Source: Coffea arabica
Lineage: Eukaryota > Streptophyta > Magnoliopsida > Gentianales > Rubiaceae
Assembly: GCF_036785885.1 (NCBI RefSeq)
Contig: NC_092312.1
Span: 18,122,001 to 18,186,000, forward strand
Direction: 5' to 3'
DNA: 64,000 nucleotides
Of this stretch, positions 36,707 to 48,734 are shown piece by piece. Under the pieces are notes generated by a model. That model made no database searches and was not told where the DNA came from. It was given only the letters and a program-made list of their open reading frames with translations. The stretch's first letter is position 1, and each line of letters begins with the position of its first letter. The position numbers were made by a program, and so were the translations under genes.

Positions 36707-39700
36707 ATGGGGGCACCAAAGCAGAAGTGGACTCCTGAAGAAGAAGCAGCTCTCAAAGCTGGAGTCCTTAAGCATGGGCCTGGCAAGTGGCGCACAATTC
36801 TTAAAGATCCAGAATTTAGTGGTGTCCTGTGCCTGCGTTCGAATGTAGATCTCAAGGTACTAATCTCCTCCTATTTTTTGTTATATCAAATTATGTTACT
36901 GAAATGAGTAAGCGTACCATTCTTAGGGGCTGAATACCTGTTGGCCGTGTATCTTTTTTGTCATTGGGATTTGTCTTATACGGGTTGTATGTAGACATTG
37001 AATTTTAGTTTCTGATATTGATTAGGACAAGTGGAGGAACATGAGTGTCATGGCAAATGGATGGGGTTCTCGAGAGAGGGCAAGGCTGGCACTCAAAAGA
37101 ATGAACCAGGCTGCTAAACAGGATGACAGCCCTATGGCCATCAGCAATTTAGCTCAAAGTGATGATGATAATGTTGATCCAAGGCCCCATGCAACCTCCA
37201 GTGGCTCTCCACAGATTGGTAGTTCCAAAAGATCAATCATAAGGTTAATATGTCAATATAAGAGCATCACAGCCTGCTTCTTCTTCTTCTTCTTTTTTTT
37301 CTTTTTCCTTCTGTTGAGTTTGTGAGAAACAGCTCATGCTCAAGATGAATGACTAGTTTCTAGAAGTTAAATGTGACTTTTGCTTATTATTTGTCTCCTG
37401 TGATTGTATTGTAGTTATGAATAGATATATGAGTCTCACAATTGCTCTATCTAGTATTTACACTCTTGTAAGGGGTTCACAATTCATGGCATGATTAGAT
37501 TCAATTTTTAGCCTTATCTTTGTTTGGCAGCATTCCTTACACTTGAATATTTCATTCTTTTCATTTTTATTACAGGTTGGACAATCTTATAATGGAGGCT
37601 ATAAACAACCTGAGGGAGCCTGGTGGTTCTAACAAGACAACTATTGCTGCATACATAGAGGTTTTTGTCTTAAATATTTCAAGAACAATACTCCAAAATA
37701 CCACATTAATGAAAGTAAAATTCATCATAGTTGTTATGCTGCTCTATTGGCCTTCCATGTCAAATATATTTCTTATGTTCTGGAATTTGGTTCCCAGCAG
37801 ATGGCTTTGGGATTGTTTATCAAAAAATGGTTTTTTATATTCATGCCACTGCTTAAGTTTTTCTACAACGGCATTGTCTTTTAGTGTTGCAGTTCTTTAC
37901 AGTTCTGCATGACATGTTTACTGGTATCCAACTTCTCTAGGTGGTCTTTAGTTATATACGAAAAAGGGAAAAGGAAAAAATAGAGTAGACATGAACCTGT
38001 GTCTTGTGCATTTTTAATAGTTACTATGTTGTGTTACTAAAGAGGAATGGAAATAATGGGTCTCGCAGTTATTTGGAGCTACCTTAATATATCTTGCCGT
38101 CTTCTAAGCACTTCTCTTTCTCTTCCACTTCTTTCTCCACAGTTTTCTTTGCAGTCTAAGCCAATTACAGAATTCACTTGGTATCTGGATTCAGAACTAT
38201 TGGTGTTCAAGCCAAGCTAATGTACAAAGGAACCAAAGTCCATTCCTGTTCAAGAAGATTTTTTCAGTTTGTTTGTCTTTCATCTGGTGCAATCAGAAAC
38301 TCAATTGCTTTTTCATTAATTCACCTAGGTAGCTGACATCTTTAGTGGTTCGACATGCAAAAGGACCATGTGAATCTTTTCTTGCTTGAAATCAAATTCA
38401 ATTACAATATCCTGTGTGGAAGTTTAGGATAACGACGAGGACCTTCTGTCTGGTTTCTAGACATATTATGGAATCCCACATCATGATACTGGTTAGCTCT
38501 TGTTTCTGACAGTAATGTAAGTTTGGAAACTTTATTAGCTTGTACAAGAGTTCCATGCCACAGTGCATGTAGTATAATGTAACATATGCTTAGTTGTTGG
38601 TCAAAGGAATGGAAATTTTTTTTTTTGGTAATTGGTTGTAATTGGAGCTGTAATAATAAGCCATGTAAAAATGGACGCTTAATGTTGGATTTTATTGAAA
38701 TTGTTAAGTAGTTGCACGAAGCAAACTGGTTAAGACTTTTGTCTAAAGTTTTCTGTTTTCTCTTCTGCCTTCAAGGATGAGTACTGGGCACCTCCAAACT
38801 TCAAAAGGCTACTGTCGTCTAAGTTGAAGTACTTGAGTGCAACTGGGAAACTTATAAAGGTAGATTTTTCATTCTGAGTGCTTCATTTTAGAAATTTTCT
38901 TGTATTGGTCTGCTTTGTCTAATATTCACTTGATGTCATGAGTATAGATTTAGTTTGTTCCCTCCCCTCCCCTCCCCTGGAGGTGTCTTGCCAAATTTGT
39001 GTTTGAGAAGCTAATTGGTTCTAGGGAAAATATATTATGTCTTCATAGATGAAACGCAAGTATAGAATAGCACCAACTTCAGCATTGTCTGACAAGAGAC
39101 GAAAGCCTTCCACGCCGCTCATGGAAGGACAGCTTGAAGGGAGGCAGAGGGTTTCCCCTATCATTGACCAGGATGGCATGGGTGCCTTGACTAAATCTCA
39201 GATTGATTTAGAGTTAGCTAAAATGAGGAGTATGACACCGGAAGAAGCTGCTGCAGCTGCTGCCCAAGCAGTTGCTGAAGCAGAAGCTGCCATAGCAGAG
39301 GCTGAAGAGGCTGCAAGAGAAGCAGAGGCAGCAGAAGCAGATGCAGAAGCAGCACAGGCCTTTGCTGAAGCAGCAATGAAGACACTTAAAGGGAGAAGTA
39401 CTCCAAGGATGGTATGACCTTTAAAGTAATTTATTTTTTAGGCTTAGCTTGATTACATCCTTAAGTTGCTAAATTTTAATGGCTGGGGCTTTTTTCCTTT
39501 ATTTTGCAAACTTGGCTTTATGCTCTCGAACTTGACTTCATTTTACAAGCTTGTTTCAATATTTCAAAATGAAGTTATTCTTGTTTGCGCACTGGTTATA
39601 ACTGTTCTTGCAGAAACTGCAGGGAATAACAAAGAATAAATGAAATGGTTCTCCCAAGTTTTGCTCTTGTAAGAAACATATTCTTGATTTGAGGATAAGT

Positions 39701-39996
39701 ATTAAAATGAGACGGAAGAATAAATTTTTTGTGTTCAATTACCTAAGGAGCACTGCTAAGGGGTTCTGGGTTATGGTTGGCTAGGGGATCACTGAGGTTA
39801 GGGATAGTGTTCTTATCCTTAGCTATAGCTTTTGCTCGCCTATTGTTATCGTAAATAGTGATTGGCTGTTCATCTTTGTCCTACTTTAATCTTTGTTCTG
39901 TCATTTCTGTTCAACAAAGTGAGTTTTCTATGCTAGTAGCGTAGAGATAACTACATTAATCTTGTTTCTATGAATCTGCAGATGGTTCGTGCATGA
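36707..39996 (+). CDS. TRB: Telomere-repeat-binding factor, single Myb histone (TRB/SMH) family
   Basis: Six coding exons give 304 residues: 36707-36856, 37026-37243, 37576-37660, 38776-38859, 39049-39411 and 39982-39996. The N-terminal Myb/SANT domain (about residues 5-60) begins [20 protein letters not shown] and contains the telobox helix [17 protein letters not shown] linker-histone-like GH1 domain spans about 123-187, and an alanine- and glutamate-rich coiled coil about 242-295. Proteins of this family bind telomeric repeats and telobox promoters and help recruit telomerase and Polycomb proteins in the nucleus. A noncoding first exon probably ends at 35665 (donor GTACGT). The [15 protein letters not shown] segment may place it near the TRB4/TRB5 branch, but the subgroup is not certain. 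The last coding exon is only 15 bases. Confidence 0.94.
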
Positions 39997-40726
39997 TGAT
40001 AAACCTTTTGAAGTGGGTGTATCGACATTTCCTAGTTGAAAGCCCGTGAGATCCATTGCAATAATTGTACTGTTTCTCATACTCGACCTGTAGCTGTAAA
40101 TATGGCAAAATATTTTCTTCTTGAGCTGTGAATCTAGGATGTAGCTCTACCAGGATATCCTGCGAACTTAGACTGGCAGAAAATTCTTCTGTAACTTATT
40201 CAGAATGTTTAGGCAACTGCATATTCTATGAACTTTTTGCTTTGGGGCTGATGTGTATCCTTGTGTTGGAAGCTTAGACAGCTTGCAGATTTCCTTGTAG
40301 GATGTACACATGAACAGAGGGAGTTAGAATCCAACATAAAAGGCTGGAATTCTTCAATTTTTGTGTTAATTTTGTTCATTGGATTTCTGAGATGGAAAGT
40401 GTAAGGGATGACAATTTCCAAGCTTTTTTTTTCTTTGAGAAAGTAGCTTGTTTAAGTTGAAGAAAGACGCATTTGATTGTGTAAACTTCGGGTTAATCCA
40501 ATTTCTACATTGGCATTTCAGGGGAGAGTTCACTAAACCAAAATGGGCAGGGCGCTAGTTTTCGGAAGAATAAGAAGATTTCTGTCATTCCTTTTGTTCC
40601 TTTTTAGTTTCTCGGTTTAGGGGATTGCTTAATAACTGCCTATTCTGGAAGAAGCGTTGCTTTGACATTTGGGATTAACAAGTAGATAGTGGAAATGCGC
40701 TTTACGCACTATTTTCTATTTCAACA
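39997..40726. other. TRB 3' flank
   Basis: This should include the TRB 3' untranslated region. An open frame on the minus strand at 40209-40421 has no recognisable features. No other gene is seen. Confidence 0.45.
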
Positions 40727-40735
40727 TCTATTAAA

Positions 40736-41781
40736 GGGATAATTTCAGAAACCTCCCTTAAGGTTTTTGACAATTTCACTAAACTCTCCCAAGGTTTCAA
40801 TAATTTTATAGACCGCTCTTGGTCCAATCAAATGGCTAAAAGGGGACATTTAAAGCTGAAAAATGCTTCTTATTATTTCACTTGCCATTTTCTAATCTCA
40901 AATAACAATTTACATCAATTTTCTAATTTTAATCTCTTCCCCCCTCCCTCCATCTCTCTTTCATACTCTTCTCTCTTTTTTTTCTTACAATTGCTTCTAC
41001 CTCTCATCAAATACCACACTCCATTCTTACCAATCACACCACTAATAATTTTTTGCCATTTTTAAAATTTATCTGTATTTTTTTGTCTTCTTGTCTATTT
41101 TTTACTATAAAAATTTTAGACCCTTTTTTTTTGTTTCAATAGTTTTAATCTTTACAAATGTTAACCAATTGAAGTTACAAAATTAACAAAGTTCAAACTG
41201 TGGATTTTATTGTCAAATTAGAGGAAGATGAAAAAGGTGGCAGTGATATAGGGGAAAAATGAAATTGAGAGTTGGAAAATAAAGAAGTGACTATTATGTT
41301 TGTTAAGCAAAAAAGTCTAGTAATTAAAAAACTCATTGGTTCTCTCTTTTATTTACCTATTGATTTTGATTTTGCCATGAAGATACAATTTTGTTTCTAT
41401 TTTTAAGAGTGTTAGAGTAATGATGAATTATGTTCTTAGGGATATGGGGTTTTTTTTGGTTTAGTATCAGTAGTGGTGGTAGTGAGTTGCATTAGGTAAG
41501 AATTAGCAAGTAATGAATTTTGAGATGAATTGGACTCGCCGGACTCTATTTGCTTCAGTAAGTACGCCACATACAAGAACTTAAAAATTAAAACCTTGTT
41601 TTGTTTTATCTTATTCTTTAGAAGATGGGTATTTTTAGATATTTGTGAAAAATTATAGGCTATTGGGTCTATATTATTGCGTAAACTTTAAAACCGAGAG
41701 ATGTAGGTATAATTTTTAAAGCTTGAAAAGAGCTTTCTATAATTTGCTGAAAACCTCAAGGGAGGTCTCTGAAATTATCCC
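40736..41781. mobile_element. Mutator-like nonautonomous element, short copy
   Basis: This 1046-bp element has the same inverted ends as the one at 30575 (GGGATAATTTCAGAAACC and its complement, with one mismatch), well matched for about 32 bases. It is flanked by an exact 9-bp direct repeat TCTATTAAA at 40727-40735 and 41782-41790. The interior has no transposase and shows no resemblance to the interior of the long copy; it includes a pyrimidine-rich stretch at about 40930-41000. Confidence 0.88.
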
Positions 41782-41790
41782 TCTATTAAA

Positions 41791-42739
41791 TTGTCATATC
41801 ATAAACATCCCATTTTAAATCTTTTTTTTTTGGGTCCTTCTAATAAACTAGTGGAAAAATGAGGCTCCCATGATTACAAACTACTTGTTATTTCTCCATT
41901 CGTGAGCTATCCGAAATGGTAATGTAATCTTGTCGAATCAATTGTACACTGAAATCGAGTAAAAAATTTCGTCGAATGGTGAACACTGCATTGGTCTTGG
42001 ATCGGTCATGATTCAATTGGTCGGTTGTAAATAATAATATATATTTAAGTCGAGGAAAGGGCGACTGCTAGACCAGAAAGTGTGGTCTTTCAATGGGTAA
42101 AGTCAGAAGGGACAGTCTCCTTTTGGTTCTTCTTTTGAATCCAATCATTACAACAAAGGAGCTCAAGCGGGGATTGATTTTTAAAGCATGCAGCATGAAC
42201 CTAGAGACGAATAAAGCTAACATCAAAACTGATACAAATGAGGTGCAGAACATGAACATGAGGCGTCCTGGAAGAGTAGTTTTTATTAATCTCATCTATT
42301 TTTACTAATTCCAGATAGCTATCCAGAGGGTGAAAGAAGAAGTGTGGCCGTTGGAGGATATTAAGATGTATACATACAACAGTAAATGATAGTATCATAT
42401 AAGTCCTGTTCTATGCATCCCAAAATATTATTCAAAGTTCTTACTCCATGATCCACATCTTGAAGAGTTACTCTTCCAGTTGTACTTGTATAGTTGTATG
42501 CAGTCAAAGAAGCAAAGTAGATAAAAGCAACTCAAATCAGTTTGTGTGATTCTTTTTGTACTAGTGCAAATATGCAAGAAATTCCAGTTGTGTATGCATC
42601 CACAACGACAAGATTAGACCGCTGAATTTGTTGCTTTTCGAGGGAGTTGCGTGTCACCTTAAAATGGAGTATCAGAGCTGCAGCACCGAATCAAGCGTGG
42701 AAACTCTCTCTCTTTCGTCTTGTTCCCCTTGGCTTCGAA
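41791..42739. other. Intergenic stretch
   Basis: No gene is supported. Overlapping open frames on both strands at 42068-42398 have no family resemblance. Confidence 0.45.
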
Positions 42740-42910
42740 TCAATGGGCAGACATAATAATCACTGTGCAAATAGATGAAATAATAACAACGTTGACTACA
42801 GCTTCACGAATTGCCTCCAACGATGGGATACCTCGAGGCTTTGCTCTGTTGTAGCTTCGTGGTGGTAGAAGAACATCTCTCAGATTATCTAGAGCCATTG
42901 AATAGTCCAT
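42740..42910 (-). CDS. Possible 56-residue membrane microprotein
   Basis: An uninterrupted minus-strand frame starts at ATG 42910 and stops at TGA 42740. The product begins MDYSMALDNLRDVLLPPRSY, has a basic NRAKPRG segment, and ends in one hydrophobic stretch of about 19 residues (AVVNVVIISSICTVIIMSA) followed by a histidine. The layout of a soluble polar head and a C-terminal membrane anchor looks non-random and composition is less AT-rich than around it. I do not recognise the family. A LINE is inserted with its target duplication starting 16 bases upstream of the ATG, which may have cut the gene from its promoter. It may also be a chance frame or the end of a larger dead gene. Confidence 0.38.
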   Translation of the reverse strand: MDYSMALDNLRDVLLPPRSYNRAKPRGIPSLEAIREAVVNVVIISSICTVIIMSAH

Positions 42911-42937
42911 CCTAGACTTGCATTATAAGGAGTATAC

Positions 42938-44526
42938 TTTTTTGTTTTTTTTGTTGAAACGTTCGAATCATTTCATTCATTGTAACGAGAAATTACATGT
43001 GCGAGCAAAGGCTTGAAAAGACTGTACATCTAGTGTTCAAAAGAACTGAGAAAATTCCATTCCTCATCCATAAAAATGTCCAAGGCATGGGAACTTAATC
43101 TTTTACTTCTTTCTATGCTATCTTCTTTAACCAAGCAAAACAAGCACATACGAAACAACTTTTGCATGTTAAGTATGTCATCTATCAAGGTAGCTATACT
43201 ACTATTGGAGGGGCTCTTGCACTTTATCTGTCTCATGAGTGCCTGGTTCTAAGAGTGGATCGTGATCCTACTCCATTTCTGCTCTAGAGCTTTACACAAA
43301 ACCAGCTTGATGGCCACTGCTTCATTTATGACTTTATCTCCTAGGCTTCTCTCTTTGAGCTCCCATTATGCAATCCTAATGTTTGGATGCATCCTAGCTG
43401 TAATTCTAATCCCTAGTGAGACCTGACTGTACTGACTTGTTGTAGCCACATCCAAAATAATGCTACCCTCTTCTACATGACCCTGATGATGTTCTTCTTG
43501 GTTGGAGGTTGTTTCTCCTGTGCTTAGACTGGCTTTAGTGTTCATGATTTCCTCTTGTTCCAGCCATTCTTCATGAGCTTTACCAATTGTCCTAGCTGGT
43601 GAGCAGCTGCTTTTGTTTTCAAATTCTTTCTTATTCCTTTCTTTCCACACTTGCCAGAAAACACTCGCAGTCAGTTCAATATGCTCCATCCCCCTTGGCC
43701 TTTTCCTTGCCTCTGAAATTCTGATCCACCAATGTTTGAAATCTCCTTGTTGGTCTACAGCACCGTGCCATTGTATTGGTGCCGTCTTCCAAACCTCCTG
43801 CGTGTGTTGACATTTTAACAATAAATGTTCCACTGTTTCCTGCTCTTCCACACAGATTCTACACATTGGATCTCCCAATCTTGTCTTCCTGTATATTGCT
43901 GCTCTCACTGGTAGAGCACCTGTTATGCATTTCCAAATGAAGATCTTTATTTTATGTTTGATGTTGAGCTTCCATAAGGTGTTTCACATTTGTCGAACTT
44001 GCTGACTTCCTTCTGTGATACTTGGACCAGCTGCGTCTGATTTTTCCTTCTCAGCATTTGAGTTTTCTGTCATTAGAAGTTTATAGCTTGAGCTGACCGT
44101 GTACATCGCCCCTGCATTATGTTGCCAATAGTCGCTGTCCTCCCTCCCCATCAAACTTAAGGGGATGTTTAAGATCTTCTCAGCATTACTTTGATTGAAA
44201 GACTTAAAGATTGTGTTTTTATTCCATCTCTGAAGACTGAGTAACTCATGCACCATCTTCAAGTCACTCCTTAGAGGTCTAGGGGAGGTTGGCTTACCAG
44301 AGCTATATCCACGAATCCGTCTATGGTCCCAGATGGTTGTACTCCTCCCATTTCCAATCCTTCTGATCACTCCTTTGTCAATTAAGCTCCTAGCTCCTAG
44401 TAATCCTTGCCATATCCAGGAAGCATTTTTGTGAGTCTTGCATGTTAAGATTGAGTCCTTGAGGAAGTATCTTGCTCTCAGCACTTTGCCGATCAGGAGG
44501 TTTGGTTTGGTGAGTATTCTACGTTG
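42938..44526 (-). mobile_element. 5'-truncated L1-type LINE
   Basis: The 1.59-kb insert is flanked by the 12-bp direct repeat TAAGGAGTATAC at 42926-42937 and 44527-44538 and ends in a short A-rich tail (T-rich on the plus strand, next to 42938). It keeps the C-terminal part of ORF2: the region after the reverse transcriptase (44484-43984), the zinc-binding zf-RVT segment with CRICVEEQETVEHLLLKC (about 43880-43800), and a C-terminal RNase H-like region with NQALMRQIKCKSPSNSSIA (about 43260-43030). All of these lie in one frame broken by a few stops, for example just after 43984, after 43366 and before 43236. The endonuclease and reverse transcriptase proper are absent. The clean target duplication suggests moderate age. 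Confidence 0.93.
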
Positions 44527-44780
44527 TAAGGAGTATACGATAAGAAAAGGATTAAGAATTCAAGACACGTCAACCAAAGTCAAGAAACTTGGATTGTGAC
44601 TCACGGCCTCCATTCTCTTTCCATTGCGTTGAAAACTTCAGCCATTTTTACATGGATTCTGAGTAACCCGGGCACAATTACGTTTACATGAGATTTAGAG
44701 CGGTGGACCGGCAGACAGAGAGGCAAAGAGAGCTACAATTTCTCGTGCAGGCAAAACGCGGGAGTACGCGGCATGAAGGT

Positions 44781-44926
44781 CGTGTTTGAATTGTAATTTT
44801 TTAAAGTTTTTATAGAAAATATACCGTGATGATTTGATATACGTGAAGTAAAAAAATAATTAAAAAATATACCCACAAAAAATCGTAGAATTTTTTTGAT
44901 AAAAAAATCCCTTTCCAAACAAGGCC
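44781..44926. mobile_element. Small MITE-like element, AT-rich subtype
   Basis: The segment begins CGTGTTTGAATTG and ends TTTCCAAACAAGGCC; inside it has a TGATATACGTGAAGTAAAAA motif. A similar arrangement with similar ends occurs at 62813-62970. It resembles the TTTGGATTGC family but its core differs, so it may be a separate subfamily. Confidence 0.45.
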
Positions 44927-45042
44927 ATTCCTCCTCTCGCTGGCCAAACCTATTCAAGTTTGCTTCTACCTCACTTCTAAAGTTCGATGACTGTCGAGTG
45001 GAATTGAAGATATTTTTCTGTAGGTTGTTTGCCGTACTTGAT

Positions 45043-45068
45043 GGGGGGGGGGGGGGGGGGGGGGGGGG
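45043..45068. repeat. Poly(G) tract of 26
   Basis: An uninterrupted run of 26 guanines. Such runs are unstable and often misread, so the length is uncertain. It encodes the glycine or proline runs seen in frames across it, which are not real proteins. It could form a G-quadruplex. Confidence 0.95.
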
Positions 45069-46337
45069 TTTAGGACCAGAAAAAGGTTCGTTCAACAAGA
45101 ATTTGGGGCCTCTTCTCAACATTTCCCGGCCTTAATTGGTCAAGCAAAAGTTGTACAGCGACTCTAACAACAATAATAATAATAATAATGTATGTGGGAT
45201 CGCTGAAAAATAAACTAAATTTACACTGTATTACTATTCAAATTAATGTACATTATGAACAGATAGATATACATACATATATATATTTTTTTAATTCAAA
45301 TGCATGAGACGGTCCGAACAAAACAGCTAATGGTGGTGTCGTGTTGAAGACCTGGCCAACAGCCTAGATGGCATTAGCATGTGAGTTGTGACCGGAACAA
45401 AACAAAATTTAAACTCCTCTCTGAGCTGGTTGGCGCATTTCTGTTTGTTTCGTCGTTCAAAGGATGAAACAGCGAAGAATATGATGAACCCGTCCCCAAA
45501 TTATCTCATACGGTGGTGCAATCCCCGGATAATTGTGAAGTTTTTTATTCAACCCTCAAGCATACTCCTTTCGGGGTTCTCTTGATCTTTTTTTTTTTTT
45601 TTTTTTTTTTATAAAAAAAAAGAGACTTGGGACATTCAGGGTCAACTCTACTAGCTTTGTTAGGGGAAAGACGGCGCTTACAATTAATTTGGCCCACCAG
45701 ACCAATAGACAAACAGGAGGACTTGGCTGCTAAAACTAATTTTCTTAGTCAACTAGAAGCTACCATTAGCTAGCACACCTTGTGAATTCTGGCGAAAAAA
45801 GGAGCCAAGTTTTTCCACCTTCCTTCCTTCGAACCAGTGCTCTACACTCGCATTTTCTTATAAATAAGATCACAGCCATCAAACCATGGCATGCTCAACA
45901 ATTTTATGGAAAAAAGAGGATCCAAAAATCCCAAATCAAAGCATCTGATTCCCATGAAAGAATAAAAGGGAGAACTCTACTATTATTTTCTTTTCCCCGG
46001 CAACAAAACTAGAATAATAATAATGTCGTCATGCAAAGCCAATCAGAAAATTCATCAGGGGCAGTGCATAACATGGTCAGGCTTTCAGGCACTTGCTGCA
46101 ATAAACTAAGAAGAAGAAATTCCGAAGCATATACCAGGTCAAATCACAACCACCTTGAATTTGAAGTAAAGCTGCTGGCACAAAATAAAATGGACAAAAC
46201 ACGCAATTGAAAATAGAGCATAGCTAAATTAATCATCCATATGTCCAATCAAATCCATTGACAATATATGCCCAAAGAAAAATTTCCTTTCCCCCCCCCC
46301 CCCTTCCCAAATTTGCTCCGACCCAAATCTTCTCCCA

Positions 46338-47550
46338 TCAGAAGCAAGCCTCCAGCAGGCAGCAACAGCACAGAGCAGCCAAACTGCAGATTCAGCACAA
46401 TTAGGTTCCAATAAATAACACCAAAGTACAAATGCACAAAAACACCAACAGAGAATTTTCAACATCCACTCAATTTCCTAGAAGCTTAACTTGTTTGCCA
46501 TCCACTCAAATTTTGTCATGTCACATGCCTAATGCCATCAACGAATTTTGTATCAACAAGTAAACTATTACTACTCTATTTAATTAGTAGTGGCTCTGCG
46601 AAGGTTTCCGCTGATTTCCTCCTCCATTTAATTTAAATTTAAGAGAAAACAAAAACCACACTCAAAGCAAAACCACTGAAACAAGCCAACGAAAAAAATC
46701 GTTGATGACGCGCACTTTCCGTTGCATGCGCATCACGCATCATGTCGGTGCCAATAATTGGGGCCCAGGAGGTGAATACGCGTGTCACCCCCACCCATCC
46801 CACTTTCTTAAAGACAAACGCATATTTTCCGTTCTTTTTTTTTTTTTTTCTAAGAAACTCCTAACTTCTTCATCTCCTCTAAATAATCTTGTCTCCAACT
46901 GCAATGACCAAACAGCCCCCCTCGTTCCCTCAAAATACAAGTCAAAAATCATTGAAGGGCTACTCCAAGAAATTGAGATAGAATACTGGGGGCAAAATGG
47001 TCATGCAAAAAAAAAATCTCTAACAACCGTCGCAGTCGACGGAAGCAGGGTATTCCGAAAACCGACAGAATCGATCGGAACAACAGATCCAATCATGTAT
47101 ATCCACCGATTCAAATAAAACTCCACGGGAAAGACATTAGGGAAAAAAAATTTTATACTAGCGTAGATGATGATGACGAAGGTGAGAAGGGGACTGACCA
47201 GCCTTCCATGAAACCGGAGCTACCGCTAGATTGCTGTTGAGGAGGAGGAGCAGCATACTGGGGAGCGTATTGGGGAGGGTATCCCTGAGGAGGGTACCCC
47301 TGTGGGTATCCTTGTGGAGGGTACCCCGCCGGAGGGTATGCGTCCTTGGCATATCCTTCCGGTGGATAACCTATATACCATGCAACAAACAACAAATCAC
47401 ACCAAAAATTCAACCCCAAAAAGGAAAAAAGAACCGAACAGTTCCGACTAGATCGAATCAATTCAACAAAAGCAGATAGAAAAGTAGGAAGATTAACCAA
47501 CCTTGGGCAGGGGGAACACCAACAGGGGGTTGCTGATTGTAATAACTCAT
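46338..47550 (-). CDS. CYSTM family protein (cysteine-rich membrane module)
   Basis: Three exons on the minus strand encode 88 residues: 47502-47550, 47199-47370 and 46338-46383. The protein starts MSYYNQQPPVGVPPAQGYPP, continues with a tandem GYPPQ repeat region rich in glycine, tyrosine, proline and glutamine (about residues 17-60), and ends in the CYSTM module GFMEGCLAALCCCCLLEACF. The first cysteine codon of the module is split by intron 2 (TG before, T after). Proteins with this module sit at membranes and are linked in several plants with stress tolerance, though their molecular role is not settled. Reading past the exon 2 donor gives a false, longer tail. A TATA-like sequence on the minus strand near 47740 fits a promoter. 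Confidence 0.92.
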
Positions 47551-48537
47551 GATTTATCCTCTTTTTTTTTCTAGGATTTTTTGTTTGTTGGGTTTTGATA
47601 TCTGGGTTTCAAGATGGTTTTGGTATTTGATGGGGAACTAAAATTGAAAGGGAGGAAAAACCAAGGAAAGGGACAAAAAAAAAAAAGGATGAAAAGCTAG
47701 AAAGATAATGGGAGCAGGCGGGCTGGGGTAGTCTTATAGTACTATATTTGATGGTTGGGGGAATTGCGAGGAAGTTGACAACTGTTTACAAGAAGATTAA
47801 AAATAAAAAAATAAAAAAAAAAAAACCTACTGCTGCTGCCCCACTAACAAGAAGGAGTAGTAATTTCCACTTTCCCGCGGTTATTGCGAAATTAATCTAA
47901 AAATTTTTAAATTATAAATATAAAATTATTTTCTTAAGAACATAGGAAAATATACTGTATAAATGAATATATTTTACAAAATCATAAAAAATTTCCTCTG
48001 AACAATTCAAACAAGGCTCCTGCGGCAGAGAAATATAGGACTTATACTGGTTTTAGTAATTTTTTAACATAGAAAAATACGTTGTACATGATGAGAGGCA
48101 TATAGGACCTGTACTAGTTTTAGTAGTTTTTGAAGTTACGTACCACTACGCGTCAAATCGGCGTGCAGAATACAACTTCAGTGCTAAGTAAAATGGACTT
48201 TGATTGCCAACAGCCTCTTGGGCAGCCGCTTGGGCTCAAGTGTTTTGACGTGTGCTCGGGAGGTCAACCCTTGTCACTTAATTGTCACTGTTTAAAAAAG
48301 TGACTTCCTCGTATGAAATTTCGTCGGTTTTTTTTTTTTTTTAAAAAAAATTAAATTAAAATAAATTATATAAATACTATTATTGTGATAAAAAAAAAAT
48401 AGACTTTTGATTTGGTAGATATAAAACGTATTCCTAGAATTCGGCACAAATCTCTGAGTTGTTGGTTGAATATATAATTTTTTTTTTAAATCACATGAAA
48501 ATTTTCTATCACGAGTCAGGGCAATCGGCAAAATATT
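47551..48537. other. CYSTM upstream region
   Basis: This contains the leader and promoter of the minus-strand CYSTM gene on its left. A degenerate direct repeat around ATATAGGACTTATACTGG (48036) and ATATAGGACCTGTACTAG (48100) lies further out. No gene is seen. Confidence 0.4.
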
Positions 48538-48680
48538 TGTTTGGAAAGAGATTTTTCACCAAAAAATCTTTAAATTTTCCATGAAGACATTTTTCAATCA
48601 CCTTTTTGTTTCACATATATCAAATTGTTACAGTATATTTTTTTTTATGAAAACTCTGAAAAATTGCAATCCAAACACCA
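48538..48680. mobile_element. MITE, TTTGGATTGC family, diverged copy
   Basis: The right end GCAATCCAAACACCACC and the core CACATATATCAAATTG-TTACAGTA match the copies at 11293, 50622 and 55479. The left end (TGTTTGGAAAGAGATTTTTC) is more diverged, so this is an older or rearranged member. Confidence 0.5.
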
Positions 48681-48734
48681 CCTCTGTGTCACGAGTCAGG
48701 TATCTCCTTGCTGTTGAATAAGACAGAGTATCTC

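Larger units (their letters stand above)
44539..46337. other. Intergenic stretch with MITE and homopolymer
   Basis: No coding gene is supported. A MITE-like element (44781-44926), a poly(G) tract (45043-45068), a short (AAT)n run near 45174-45190 and a poly(T) run near 45588-45610 are present. Its right end should hold the 3' untranslated region of the CYSTM gene. Confidence 0.45.

Noticed and set aside
44733-45135. Open frames on both strands across the poly(G) tract with long glycine or proline runs
   Set aside because: The runs come from the homopolymer; flanking sequence is AT-rich and shows no splice sites or family resemblance.
46702-47118. 138-codon plus-strand open frame near CYSTM
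   Set aside because: It lies antisense to intron 2 of the CYSTM gene, has no family resemblance and runs through a poly(T) stretch.
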